Assembly (NCBI RefSeq): GCF_040712315.1
Contig: NC_134013.1
Span: 1,337,001 to 1,401,000, forward strand
DNA from: Castanea sativa
Lineage: Eukaryota; Streptophyta; Magnoliopsida; Fagales; Fagaceae
Direction: 5' to 3'
Length of the DNA stretch: 64,000 bases
Of this stretch, positions 47,454 to 59,089 are shown one piece after another. The translations under genes and the position numbers were made by a program. The number at the start of each line of letters is the position of its first letter. The stretch's first letter is position 1. The notes beneath the pieces are model-generated. The model did no database searches and was not told where the DNA came from. It saw only the letters and a list, made by a program, of their open reading frames with translations.

Positions 47454-50400
47454 TGGAAGTGGTAGTACAAGGAGAGAGCTCAGATGTGAGCAGCAAGTAC
47501 ACGTTGAATCCTTCACGTATATGTAACGAAGACATATTGCTGTGCGTAGATGTGGACGTTGAGTCTCTGGTGGAGATGAAGAGCACTGGCTCAAATGGCC
47601 GACCACTCACCAGATTGGACTCCATCAGGCAAGCTATCCTCATGTTCATCCACGCCAAGCTCTCCATCAATCCTGATCACCGCTTCGCCTTTGCCACTCT
47701 CTCCAAATCAGCTTCTTTGGTACTATTTTTCAAAATGCTTCAATTTTTTAGATTTTTTTTTGTATTGGATTGGATTTTTACATGTTGTCAATGATTTTAA
47801 TAGGTACCCATATGGTGAAAACATATTAGGATTCTCTAGAATTTGACATAGAGACACGTCCAATTTCGCAACATGCTTTAAGGGGTGGTGGACACTTGTT
47901 GCTCACCACTTTTTACATGGACCCACCACTCACAATTGTCGAAAAATTATCCTTAGATATTGACATTTATTCTATTGTATGTAACTATGTATTTCTTGGT
48001 TCTTGGCCTTTGTTGAAAGCAAACAAGAATATAGGAAAGAGTAGGGCTTTTGAGTTTTTGGATCTTAGAGCCTAGGCACTAGGAAATTGTACACTCCAAG
48101 TTTCCAGTGGTTATTGGTTTCCATATTTTTATAAGACCCAATTTCCCAATGCTCTAAGCAACAATTTGGTGAGGATGAGCACCTCTTGCATTAGGGGTAG
48201 AGAAAATGCGAGTAGCGCTTGTTATATCTCATGTGGGTCTTTCCTAAACTATAAGTCTCTTAGACAGATTTTTTGCAGCTCCTGATAAGCTAGTTGGATG
48301 GTGATTTTGATATGATGAAAATGGAACAAAATATGGAAGTAGTTGATCAATTTTGCAAGTGATTGTCCGCCTTAGACCTAGGATATGGTCCTTTAGTTTC
48401 AATCCTTGCCTTCACTTGTTTCCTTATGAGACCAGCAATTTGATCCTCTGTTTTAACAGCTCCCAAATGCTTTGTAGCATTTCTTTGTGCCCATATGTGG
48501 TATATACACGCACTAAAACCCAATCTGCAGCAGTCAGCACTTATGCTTTTACCTTTCCAATTTGTTGCAGCACAATTGGTGAGATTTTTCCAGTCTTCAT
48601 CAAGCCTATCTTGATAACTCCAGTTCCTGATTTTCCTCCAAAGTCTCTTACAGACGGGGCACTTAAAAAAAGGTGATCTCTACTCTCAGAGCTTCCTCTG
48701 CATAACAAACATAAAGGACCACAGGTTATTCCCCAACTAGCAATCCTGTCATAGGTAGAGTCTGTCCCTAATATCCAGCCAAGTGATGAAAGCATGCCTT
48801 GGGATGGCTTTGGTGAACCATGCAATCTTCCACCAACTAACAGTTGGTTTTTTTTTTTTTCTTTTTTTCCTTCTAATTTGATCCCAAGCACTTGAGATAG
48901 AAAAAATTCCTGATTTTGAAGGAATCCATACAACTTTGTCACACTCACCAATATCAATCAAAGGCAATTTAGTTAAAATTGATCAAGAACATCAGATCTT
49001 GCACTTCCCCAATTCCAAGCTTTGTATTGAATCACACTTGACAATTTAGCATTAATTGAAGTAGTAGCATCATAAACAATCCTATGCCCAAACTTTTGAT
49101 AAAGAGGGACATCAGGATGCTGATTGTCATGCCACATGTATAATGCTAGATCCATCCCCTACCAGGAACTTTATAAAGGGTCTTGCCAAAGCTCTGAGTT
49201 TTAAGTTTTTTCTCCACCCTCAAGAACAACATTGAGGAGCTTTGACGATCCAAAATTTTTGGCCCTTAAGAAGAAGAATTTTGACCCAAGCAATCCACAA
49301 GGAGCCAGCATGGGTAAATAGAAGCCAAATAAACTTCATGATTGCAGCTTTATTCCACACTTCAACCCATTTGATACCTAATCCACATGCTGCCTTAGGT
49401 TGGCATACCTCATTCTAGGCAACTTTAGCCTGTCCCATTCCTCTCAGTCTCTTTCCACAGGAAAGAAGACAATTTCTGTTCTAATTCTTTTATAATGCTC
49501 TTGGGTAGAATAGACACATTTGACCAGCAAGCTTGCACACTGAATAAGGCAGATTGTATAAGCCGAAGTCTACCTGCAAAGCTAAGCATCTTGGATGACC
49601 TAGAATTAATTCTTGCAGTGATCTTAGTCAGCAATGGGATGCAATCTTGGTGCTTGAGTTTACCAGAAATAAGAGGGACACCTAGGTACCTGACTAGCAA
49701 GCGGCCTTCCTTGAACTTAAGAATATTTAGGGTCTGTTGCTTTAAATTTCCTTGTAGACCAGAAAAGAAAACTTCACTCTTAGAGGAATTAGCTGATTCC
49801 AGCATGTTGATTGAGTTCTGTTATATCTGCTTGAATAACTCCAATTGAGTGCAAATCAGCACATGCTAAAATCATAAGGTCATCAGCAAAGCGCTAGCGG
49901 GTTAGTTGCAATTCTTTGCACTTAGGATGAAATTTAAAGACACTGAACTCCTGAACTTTACAGAGCAAGATTCTTGAGAAAATTTTCATCCCAAGTACAA
50001 GTAGGTAATGGCATTGTTAGTTATACCACATTGTGCATGTGATGCATAGATATGTTAAGATGGAACGTGCAAATACCCCCTGGTAATGAATAATTACAAC
50101 TGGTTTTGCCCGTTTAACCCAAAATTTATTCACAATTATTTATTTATTTATTAATGTATTAGATATGTTAAGATTGGAACATGCAAATACCCCTGGTAAT
50201 GAATAATTATAACTGGTTTTTCCTGTGTAACCCAAAATTTATTCACAATTATTTATTTATTTATTAATGTAAGGATTTTTGATTAATTCAGAATTGTTTT
50301 GGTTCCTTTTTGCTATCATGTAGCTTAGGAAAGAATTTAGTAGTGAAGTTGAGTCCGCAGTTGCTGCAGTTATGGGACTCTCAGCTACTTCATCTTGTGG

Positions 50401-51031
50401 TCCTGCTGATCTTACCAGTCTGTTTCAGATAGCATCTCATGAAGCCAAGAAATCCCGTGCTCAGAATCGAATTTTTAGGGTGGTAAGTAGTGTGGGAATC
50501 ACTTTCTGTGTATCTGTTTTGTTTGTTGCCATGCACATTCTTCTAATTAACCTATGAAATGGGTGCAAATTGTTGCTTACTGATTATGATGATCTTGTCA
50601 CACCTATGAAACTTCTTTGATGCATGCTCTATCTATAAAATCTGACGTGCATTATGATATTATGTTGTGTTTAGATTCTTATCTACTGCAGATCATCTGC
50701 AAAACCTCATCATCAATGGCCTGTAAATCGAAAACTCTTTACCTTAGATGTTATTTACCTCCATGACAAGCCTGGACCTGACAATTGTCCCCAGGAGGTC
50801 TATGATGCACTTGTAGAGTCCCTTGAGCATGTCAGTGAATACGAGGGCTACATTCATGAGAGTGGGCAGGGGCTAGCACGTGTTCTCTATCGTCACATGT
50901 GCGTGCTGTTGTCACACCCTCAACAGCGTTGCCCACAAGAATATGTTGACATTCCCAAGTCTCTGACAAAGAAGTTGCCTGCATCAGAAACAATGCCTTG
51001 TGATGATAGTGTTCCTGTATCCAGCCAATGA
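47453..51031 (+). CDS. BABAM1/MERIT40-like BRISC subunit, 260 aa
   Basis: Three exons: 47453-47719, 50324-50482 and 50675-51031 (783 nt). The protein has a VWA-like fold: NEDILLCVDVDVESLVEM (~25-42), RLDSIRQAILMFIHAKLSIN, HRFAFATLSKSASL, then FSSEVESAVAAVMGLSAT, RIFRVILIYCRSSAKPHHQW, FTLDVIYLHDKPGPDNCPQE and a C-terminal GLARVLYRHMCVLLSHPQQR. The order and the Y-C-R-S and D-V-I-Y-L-H strands match MERIT40, the VWA scaffold of BRISC and BRCA1-A deubiquitinase complexes (Lys63-ubiquitin, DNA repair). The MIDAS-like site is degenerate (D33-x-D35-x-E37), as expected for a non-metal-binding VWA. The start is the first ATG after the (GA)n leader. Intron 1 (2.6 kb) contains a LINE relic. Confidence 0.88.
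48350..50005 (-). pseudogene. 5'-truncated LINE (L1-type) relic in MERIT40 intron 1
   Basis: Minus strand, in order: LLVLGMKIFSRIL and FKFHPKCKELQLTR (49900-50005), the RT active-site box FADDLMIL (about 49870-49893), SKSEVFFSGL, VRYLGVPLISGKL, MLSFAGRLRLIQSALFSV, then the zf-RVT part WWKIAWFTKAIPRHAFITWL, WGITCGPLCLLCRGSSESRD. These are the RT C-terminal half and zinc-binding domain of plant L1-like retrotransposons. Several frameshifts are present, and the endonuclease and N-terminal RT are missing. It is inserted antisense to the host gene. Confidence 0.85.
50048..50272. repeat. 113-bp tandem duplication in MERIT40 intron 1
   Basis: Two copies (about 50048-50160 and 50161-50272) start 'agatatgttaagat' and share 'ctggtaatgaataatta' and 'acccaaaatttattcacaat'. 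It lies between the LINE relic and exon 2. Confidence 0.85.
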
Positions 51032-51759
51032 GAATGTATAAAGTTAAATTAGAATCTAAGGGGTAGTGCAATCAGTTGGGGGCAACACCTCATGAAGCAG
51101 AGGTCACCAATTCTCTCCTTTTACCCCCCTCCCCTTGGGGCCAAAACTTAACAAAAAAATGTAAAAAAGTTAAATTAGTGATCTTGTGTTCCTTATCTTT
51201 TTGTTTTCTAAGTATGACTTTAGGTCTTTTTAAAAGAAGTTGATATGAACTTTTTAAACGGGAACAAGGAAATTATTTGACCCCAGTCTACTTGTATAAA
51301 GTCTCTATGTTTTTTTCTTATGAAAATTATGATGCATTGTTAAATATGAATTTCGACATTGATTATTTTAATTTTTGTCCATGTTTATTGAACATGCAAA
51401 GATCACATATGGATTCTTTTTTTCCAAAAGAAAATGTGATACATACACTCTAATTATCACCGCTATGTAGTCATCATCTGCAAGTCCTATCCACCAAATA
51501 CATGGATAGTTGGGTTTTGAATATTTGGATGATTTGCAACATGTGAATGTATCATGTCTCATTTAGCACAACACTACTCGAGTATATCTTGACTCGGAAT
51601 GTTTGGAATCTGGTCTTCCAAGCAAGCCTTTTTTGCTTGAAGCGCTGCTTTTTTTTGTTTACGAAGTCCTATGAACCATAAACCATATGCACTTTATCAG
51701 TAATACCTTACTGATTTCAAATGAAATTTACAATTGGATTCGAGTCAGTTTGAGACAGA
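51032..51759. other. 3' flank of the MERIT40-like gene
   Basis: 3'UTR and intergenic sequence; no further gene recognised. Confidence 0.5.
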
Positions 51760-51974
51760 GAATGCGTTTGGATAGCCCAGCACGTCCACGTCCAGCCCGT
51801 TTTTTTTTTTTTTTCCACGCGCATATGTCACTGTTCATTGGCCATGAACAGTGATCTTAGGCCAATGAACAGTATTTTTTGGGATGAACAGTAATTTTTA
51901 CACATTAAAAAATTATTTTTGTACAGTATTTTCAGTTTTCAGTTTTCAGCAATAAGTTCTATCCAAACGGACTC
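51760..51974. mobile_element. MITE related to 45446-45700
   Basis: 215 bp with ends gaatgcgtttggata and the complement gagtccgtttggata, flanked by AGA on both sides. It shares 'gaacagt' repeats and the tail 'acagtattttcagttttcag' with the element at 45446. It contains a T-run and 'gcatatgtcactgttcattg'. Confidence 0.6.
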
Positions 51975-52031
51975 AGACTCCAGTTGACTCATTGCGTTAT
52001 TGGTACCTTGATTGCAGTACCAATTTACATG

Positions 52032-52194
52032 TTTTTTTTTTTTTAAGAGAGTTTCAATTTATGATGTCCACTCCTGATGATGCTTTCTATCATCAGACCA
52101 AGACACCAATTAGTTTTTGGTGTACGCGGGGATTGAATTTTAGATCTCTTATTCAATCATCAGAGACTTTACCAGTTGAACTAACTGAAACCTA
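52032..52194 (-). mobile_element. tRNA-type SINE with 11-bp target duplication
   Basis: On the minus strand it begins 'gtttcagttagttcaactgg', with A-box-like 'agttcaactggtaaag' and B-box-like 'aaaattcaatcc', and ends in a 13-A tail (the T-run 52032-52044). Perfect 11-bp direct repeats caatttacatg flank it (52021-52031 and 52195-52205). A tail plus target duplication plus Pol III boxes define a SINE insertion, and the intact duplication indicates a recent one. Confidence 0.88.
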
Positions 52195-52205
52195 CAATTT
52201 ACATG

Positions 52206-54345
52206 TTAAGTGGACAAACTTATGAATTATCCGATCAATCAATGAAACTGAAGTTTCAAGATAATATATATGAAGTCATTCAAAAATCTGTTTTGGTGTG
52301 TGTTTCTTGAAAATGATAAAAGATATTAAATCATCCAATTGATCGATGGTTTGTGTTTGTAATATGGGACTATATAACTCTTTTTTTTGTTGATAAATGA
52401 CTATATAACTCATTAGGTTAAGTGTTGTTTCTAAGAGACTTTGCTATATCTAAATTCTGAATATCTTTGAAGAAACATAACTGATCCAAAATTTTGGGAT
52501 TAAGAATTGTTCTATAATACAGGCCCTTCTATGTGAAACTAAAATGTTTCTACTTGTGAAAGGAATCAATTGACCATCATTTTCTGTTATAATCTGTTTG
52601 GGTCAAATTAAAAGAGAGTGAACATCTTTTCAAAGTCTCTACCGTTGTCCTTTTGCCCAACTTATTTCTTCAACAAAATAAATCAATAAAAACAAGCTAT
52701 ACCAAACACCAAACGAATAATATATATCACATGCTAACCAACTTGCATCAAACTATTTTTTATTCACTTGTTTTCCCTTTTGTTCATTTTTTGTCTGGAA
52801 TTGATCCTTCAATCATCAGAGTAAGATGATGATATGTGTGTTCGTCAATCACAACATGAACAGTATCCATACATTGGGGAATATGACCTAAAATTAAACA
52901 AAAAATATCCAGAAAATTTGAGAAGTCAACTTAGACATAAATCTAACCACCCAATATATTATTGATGATCCTCAATAGGTCTTCAGATTTTAGGGTCAGG
53001 ATCCATTTGACAAGGCTTATTGGCTTAAAGAGATCGACCAGCATGATGCTTACAATGTTTGTCTCTTATCCACTAGTAGATACTTGCACACAATTATGAA
53101 CCATGATTACGCTATAAGAATAGGATAAAATTTCTCATTATATTTATTCTTTACAAAGTTTGACCAACTGCTTGCATCTTTTCATAAATCTGTCTACTGT
53201 TTTGTTGATTCCAATTGCGGCATTGCCATGGATCCATTTCCTTTCCCTGTAAAGTGCATCAACTTGGTCAATGGTCAACAACTATCTTTTATCTTATTCA
53301 CATTTTGATAGGAATCAACATTTGTTTATTCCTCCATTTCTTGATCACCCACTCAAGCAACAAGTTAATATAAGCTTGTTTAGCTTTTGGGTCAGACATT
53401 TCATTTTTAATAAATTTTGTGTGCGTTTGGATTAATTTTTTGCTAAAAATTAGCAAAATAATAATTGTATTTAGAAAAGTGAGACTTTAAAAGACTATAA
53501 ATAAGCTGATAAGCATATAAGTTAATGGGCAACAACTATTTTTATCTTATTCACATTTTGATAGGAATCAACATTTATTTATTCTTCCATTTCTTGATCA
53601 CCCACTCAAGCAACAAGTTAATATAAGCTTGTTTAGCTTTTGGGTCAGACATTTCATTTTTAATAAATTTCGTGTGCGTTTGGATTAACTTTTTGCTAAA
53701 AATTAGCAAAATAATAATTGCATTTAGAAAAGTGAGACTTTAAAAGACTGTAAATAAGCTGATAAGCATATAAGTTAAAGGGCTAATTCAAGTTCACCTG
53801 AAAATAAAGTCATCATGTATGTGATCACAAGCGAAGTAACCAACAAATTGGAGTTTCAGGTTTTAACTATCATTCAACTCTAGACATAGTTCAACATGTG
53901 ACATAATTTAGATGATTCATAAATAAAAAATCAAGTCCATACTAACTTGCATATAGTAATTTTAATTTGATATTACTGAATAGGATTAAATGCATGAAAA
54001 GGATGTAAAAAATTACTGTCACAAACAGAAAAAGGTGTGCAAGTTTGTCAGTTTGAACATGGATTTGAGTTCTATGGGGTGCATGAGTGCATCATGCATG
54101 TAAAAAGAACCAGCTTATAAAAAGAGAAAATACACATCATGCGTCCCTTCAAGTGAATCTTGGGGTGGCCTAAAATAATACACAACAATTAAAAAACTGT
54201 GAATTATTGAATCTAAAGCGTGCTTTCTGACCTCTGGGAGCCACTTCTACAGTTATCTACCTTATAATCATTATTTTGTTATAACATGCGCATCTTAGGG
54301 TCCTTGGATTCATGATTAAGGAAACTGCTTCAGTTATCCTTGGAC
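52206..54345. other. Gene-free interval upstream of PP2C
   Basis: No gene. It contains the 254-bp tandem duplication at 53276-53783 and otherwise anonymous AT-rich sequence. Confidence 0.5.
53276..53783. repeat. 254-bp tandem duplication
   Basis: Copies at 53276-53529 and 53530-53783 begin 'caacaacta' and share 'ataggaatcaacattt', 'cacccactcaagcaacaag' and 'gtgcgtttggatta'. They differ at only a few positions, so the event is recent. Confidence 0.9.
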
Positions 54346-54392
54346 TATAAAAGTAAAGTGAAAAAAAAATAGAACAAATAATATAAGTTGCA
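54346..54392 (+). promoter_or_regulatory. PP2C TATA box and short leader
   Basis: tataaaag (54346-54353) lies 40 bases before the ATG. If used, the 5'UTR would be only about 10-15 nt; a start further upstream cannot be excluded. Confidence 0.35.
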
Positions 54393-56436
54393 ATGGGAAT
54401 CTGCATATCAGTTGCATCAAAGGAGGTTCATGATGCTGAAGATGGCCATGAAAATGTGATATTCTTCCAAGGAAATAATGTTTCTAATGAAGCTCTGGGT
54501 CTTGGCTCTCTTTACTCTAAGCAAGGAAGCAAAGGACTAAACCAAGATGCTGCCATTCTTTACCAGGTTTTGTTACATGGTTCTCTCAAATTGTATCTAT
54601 GGTCCCTAGTTTTACAGCTTGTGCCTAAATTAGAATTTAAGTTAGTCTTCATTCTCATGAGAAAAATCAACTTCTCAATTTAGTTTCTCATGTTTCTTCA
54701 TAGGCAATTCAAAATCATTTATATTGTGCCAATGAAATCATTGAATGATATGTTTGTTCATTTAAAATTTTAAAGCTATCCAAAGGTGTACCATAAAAGT
54801 TAATGCAAAAGTTTCCTAGATAAAAATTGGACCATACACCACTGGTGAAATCCAATTTACCATGGTATACAATCTTAGATTTTTAGCTAAAAATCAATGG
54901 CTTTTAAAACTACTATAATTTCAACTAACTTGTAGTACTGTACTATTAGTTTTGAAACATAAATTCTTTTTTCTTTAATAAGGGCTATGGAGTGGAAGAT
55001 GGAGCTTTCTGTGGAGTTTTTGATGGGCATGGGAAGAATGGTCACATAGTTAGCAAGATAGTGTGTAACCGCCTGCCTTTGCTCTTACTAAGCCAAAGGA
55101 ATGCTCTTGCAAAGACTTATACAGTAGCAAATGATACTACTTTCCAGAACCATGTTGAGAGAATAGATGGTGAATTAAGACCAAGCACGAATTTTCACAT
55201 ATGGAAAGAGGCTTGTATCAGTGCCTTCAAGTTGATGGACAAGGAGGTACAACTACAAAGGAAGTTGGACAGCTCTTGTAGTGGAACAACTGCTGTTGTA
55301 ATCATAAGACAGGTAAAAAAGGCGAAGTAGTTATGAACGAATTACTTCTTATGAATTTTTCAATTTGTTTCTTAATTTTTGCTTTCTTTCTATTATTGGA
55401 AAACTAAACAGGATGAAGATCTTATTATAGCTAATCTAGGTGACTCCAGAGCTGTCTTGGGGACAATCACCAACAATGGAGTTACTGCCATCCAGTTAAC
55501 CACTGACTTAAAGCCAGGCTTACCTTGTAAGACCTCATTTCTTTCCCAACATTATATGCATTGAAAAATTGTAGGGCTGGGGGTATATACTACATAGTAT
55601 TTTGCTATGGTACTTGTCCCACCAAGGAGTTGATCCATACAAGTAATTAGACACAAATTTTCACAATCTTTTCGCAACTGCTGATATGATAAGTTGTGAT
55701 TGGAACAATATCACTTTCACATTGGCCTGTTATTGACACTACCATTATTTGCACCTATTGTAACATGTCAACTACACAGTTGTGAATTTTTTTTCCTTGT
55801 TATTTCACTCACCTTACCATTGAGGACCTACTAATTTTAGATAACTTTTCAGTGACTAATCAATTTTCATTTCTGACATAGGTGAAGCAGAAAGAATAAG
55901 GAACTGCAATGGCCGGGTGGCTGCATTAAGGCAAGAACCACATGTCCAACGAGTGTGGCTGCCCCACGATGACTCTCCGGGCCTAGCCATGTCACGAGCT
56001 ATCGGAGACTTCATACTCAAAAACCATGGCATAATTGCCATCCCCAATATCTACTATCACTGTGTAACTTCCAATGACCAATTCATCATTCTTGCAACTG
56101 ATGGGGTAAGTGCAAATTGAATGAAATTTTGATTTGTACCTGTTCAAGTGTCAGATACCTCTTCATTCTCCTTCTCATTGTATTGCTAATTAGTATAATG
56201 TGTTTTATTTTCATCGTTTGTGCCTGAAAATGTAGGTCTGGGATGTGCTCAATAACGATCAAGTTGCATCGATTGTGTGGGCAGCAGATAGTGAACAGGC
56301 AGCAGCAAGAGCCGTGGTGGAGGCGGCTACTGCCACATGGAAAAAGAGATACCCTTGTGCAAAAGTAGATGACTGCACTGCGACTTGCCTCTTTTTACAA
56401 AAGAAGCAACATTTTATTGTGCCAGTGGAGACTTAA
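54393..56436 (+). CDS. Group-E protein phosphatase 2C, 347 aa
   Basis: Five exons: 54393-54566, 54983-55312, 55412-55526, 55882-56105 and 56236-56436 (1044 nt). It is a Mg/Mn-dependent Ser/Thr phosphatase. The N-terminus MGICIS fits N-myristoylation (Gly2) with a neighbouring Cys, so plasma-membrane attachment is likely. PP2C motifs appear in order: KGLNQDAAILYQGYG, FCGVFDGHGKNGH (Asp72, metal), SSCSGTTAVVI, LIIANLGDSRAVLGT, LPHDDSPGLAMSRAIGDF, FIILATDGVWDVL (Asp280) and the final metal-site DDCTATCLFL (Asp326/327). The motif set and short N-terminus place it in plant group E. Exons 3 and 4 join through a split Cys codon where many relatives have Ser. No defect seen. Confidence 0.95.
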
Positions 56437-58214
56437 GCTAGCAGCATTTCTTCCACTATTTGAATATGTGGCCGTTCCTGCCTTGTTTTGGCCTTGGCAC
56501 AATCTTGAGTTATTTGGCACAGTTCTTTTTTATTATTTGGAAACCAAAAATCAGAGCAATTACTGGGAACAAAACTAGTTGAGTTGAAAAGGAATACACA
56601 ATTATTGCTTTCAACTATATAACTATTTACTAGTGCATCTGTTTACTTGTTGAGTAGCAAGATAATTGATTGTATCAAGAACAATTTAAAAGGCTCAGTG
56701 GGGGAAAAATCAATGAAAATATTCAGATTAGAGATTACCTTTTCAATCCTAATCCAACAAGCTTATCATTTGACATTTAAAAAGATGAAAAAAAGAGTGC
56801 AGGTAAGTCAAGAATATCTGAATATATCACAAAAACGGTGACTAGGAGGAAATGAACTACATTCTTCACTTGAGATTCTATTGGAATTAAAAAAAAAAAA
56901 AAAAAAAAATCCAATATCATTATCATCAATACGGCAGCAACCTTTGTACAAGGTAAAAAAAAAAAAAAAAAAAAACTAATTTGTTGCCTCCAAGGAATAA
57001 TCCCCCCCTAACATCCCCACACAAATGGGCTGAACACTTTGTTCTGTTTATGGCATAGAAACAAAAAATATTTTTGCACTTCTTCTGTGAATGAAAACTA
57101 TGATACCAAGCTATATAAGGTTCCTATGATTCAAAAATCAAGCTGCATCACCCTTCATATCTTCTCCAAGAAGGTCATCATCATAAGAGACAGATATTTG
57201 ACTGATCATGTTGATTGTGCATTGAGATGTTAGCTTGGAACCATCTAAAAAATTGAGTTAGTATCCATAATTATAAATTCCTTGTCTAATATTTGATTGC
57301 TTGAATTGCTTCTGCATAATGATTTTTATTTTTAAAATGTCAGCACTTTACGTTACATTCACTTCAAAAAATCATCATGAATGATGTTATGATACAATAA
57401 TTGTAAGTTCAGAAAGAACATAATACTGCCAATGCAAGAAGAAGGTTGTGGCATAAAGGAAGATTATTTACCAAATTATTTAGAGCCGAAGGACAACAAT
57501 TTTAGAATAACCTGTGGACGGTAGAGTCAATACAGTACAGGTACACTGAAACATTTTCATATTGATTTACCATTATTAAACTTTATACAACAACCAAAGT
57601 AACTAATGGTCATAAACATTTTTATTATAATTTTTTAAAATTAGGAAGTTATATATACACAACCAATGGGATTTGAACCCAAAATCTCACCCTCCACCCA
57701 CTCTTGTCAAAGGAAGAAGTGCCATTGCTTTACAAATATAGGAATGAATGAATAAAGCAAACTTCTCTTCTCTTAGATGAATAAAACAAACCATTTGAGA
57801 CAAACATGAAAGTATTCTGTCCCCTTCAATCTTTGACAGCTACAGCTAGACTCCTAAGTTTCTTCAGTTTTAACAACCTGACTCCCTTTTCAGTATGCCC
57901 ATGAAAAGAGTATGAATGTGATGGACATTTACATAAGCCAATAAAAACTAACAAGTATTTATATAATCTTTTTTTGAAGAAACAGACCCTAGTATTTATA
58001 TAATCTTAGATGTATGAATTGTGGGCCAGTTTTGACTCCCAGAGAGAGAGAGAGATTATGAGCAAGAAACCTATCTCCAAGGAAGTGGCATCTCGAAATA
58101 TGATTGAGTCAAAAGGGCATGCACTTCAGTTTGCCTTTTCAGATTATTAGTTTATTAAACCAGGGCATCACTATTTGTGTCTTGAGCTCCGAACTGTCAA
58201 CTTTACCTTTTCTA
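56437..58214. other. Gene-free interval after PP2C
   Basis: PP2C 3'UTR, then AT-rich DNA with two A-runs (56889-56909 and 56957-56976). At 57650-57730 'gggatttgaacccaaaatc' and 'gaagaagtgccattgctt' belong to a dispersed repeat also seen at 11360-11440. No gene was found. Confidence 0.5.
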
Positions 58215-58420
58215 TTTTTTTTTTTTTTTTTTTTTCCAGGGGCATCTACGGAAACTACATCTGTTGCAGGCTATTAATTTTTTCAAGTGCCCAATCGACT
58301 TAAGGAATTTTCTTTGCTTCGAGAAACAATCTTTAATTGCTCCAAACATGATAGCAAGGCCAATAAGTCTTTTCCAAGATCCACTTTTACAAACAAACAC
58401 AGCATATATATACATGCAAA
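58215..58420 (-). other. Possible retroposed fragment with A-tail
   Basis: On the minus strand an open stretch (WKRLIGLAIMFGAIKDCFSK onwards) runs into about 21 A residues (T-run 58215-58235), as if a processed transcript had inserted. I could not name the protein and found no target duplication, so a chance T-run remains possible. Confidence 0.2.
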
Positions 58421-58525
58421 CAGAAATGTAATACATATGTGCACATGAATTGGTACCTGGAAAACACACTTAAGCTACAACTTAATAGCATTTCAAGCTA
58501 TACAACAACAACAACAACAAGTATT
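58421..58525. repeat. Direct repeat A (pairs with 62536-62641)
   Basis: About 105 bp, ~94% identical to 62536-62641, including 'atacatatgtgcacatgaat' and 'aacttaatagcatttcaagc'. The partner lies in the intron just upstream of the protease pseudo-exon. Confidence 0.85.
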
Positions 58526-58540
58526 TGTACGGAATTACCA

Positions 58541-58998
58541 TGAATTCCTAAACCTATGAGAAACAAAAAATAGAGAAAACATACGCCAAAGAAAAATAAT
58601 CACACGCACAAGAGAGTATTTACGTAGTTCGGAAATTTGCCTATGTCCACGGAGTTACAGGGATTTCACTATTATCAGAGAAAAAATATAAAGTGCGGCT
58701 ACAGTCTTTTTTTTCTCTCTCAAAAAACCGACAACAACAATCTCTAATCACAAAACAACGTTTTCTACATCCTATGCACATGATTTATAATGAGTTACAA
58801 AACGGGCTAAATTTTTTTTTCTGGGGGCATTGCCCCTGTACCCCCAGGAGGCTTGTCCATGAGCGCTCCGGCTTAGGCTTGTTGGCCCAAGCCTCTGCTC
58901 CATGGGCTAAGCCTTAGAAAATCTCCCATTAAAAATCACGCAATATTATTCGGGTCGTTAATTGAATCAAACATAACTAGGCTTCACAAAACCCAACA
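58541..58998 (-). repeat. 3' LTR of the copia element
   Basis: 458 bp. On the minus strand it starts TGTTGGGTTTTGTG directly after a polypurine tract (AAGTGGGAGA) and ends GGTTTAGGAATTCA, i.e. the canonical TG...CA. A partial copy lies at 61479-61785. Confidence 0.8.
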
Positions 58999-59089
58999 AA
59001 TCTCCCACTTGGAGACTAGTTCAATCACCAACATCAGCCGCTATCCTCCAAAAACAATCCCTCATTCCCTGCAACTCATCCTCCTATCC

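Noticed and set aside
47210..47670. Ser/Leu-repeat frames on the minus strand over the MERIT40 leader
   Set aside because: Antisense of the (GA)n microsatellite and of exon 1.
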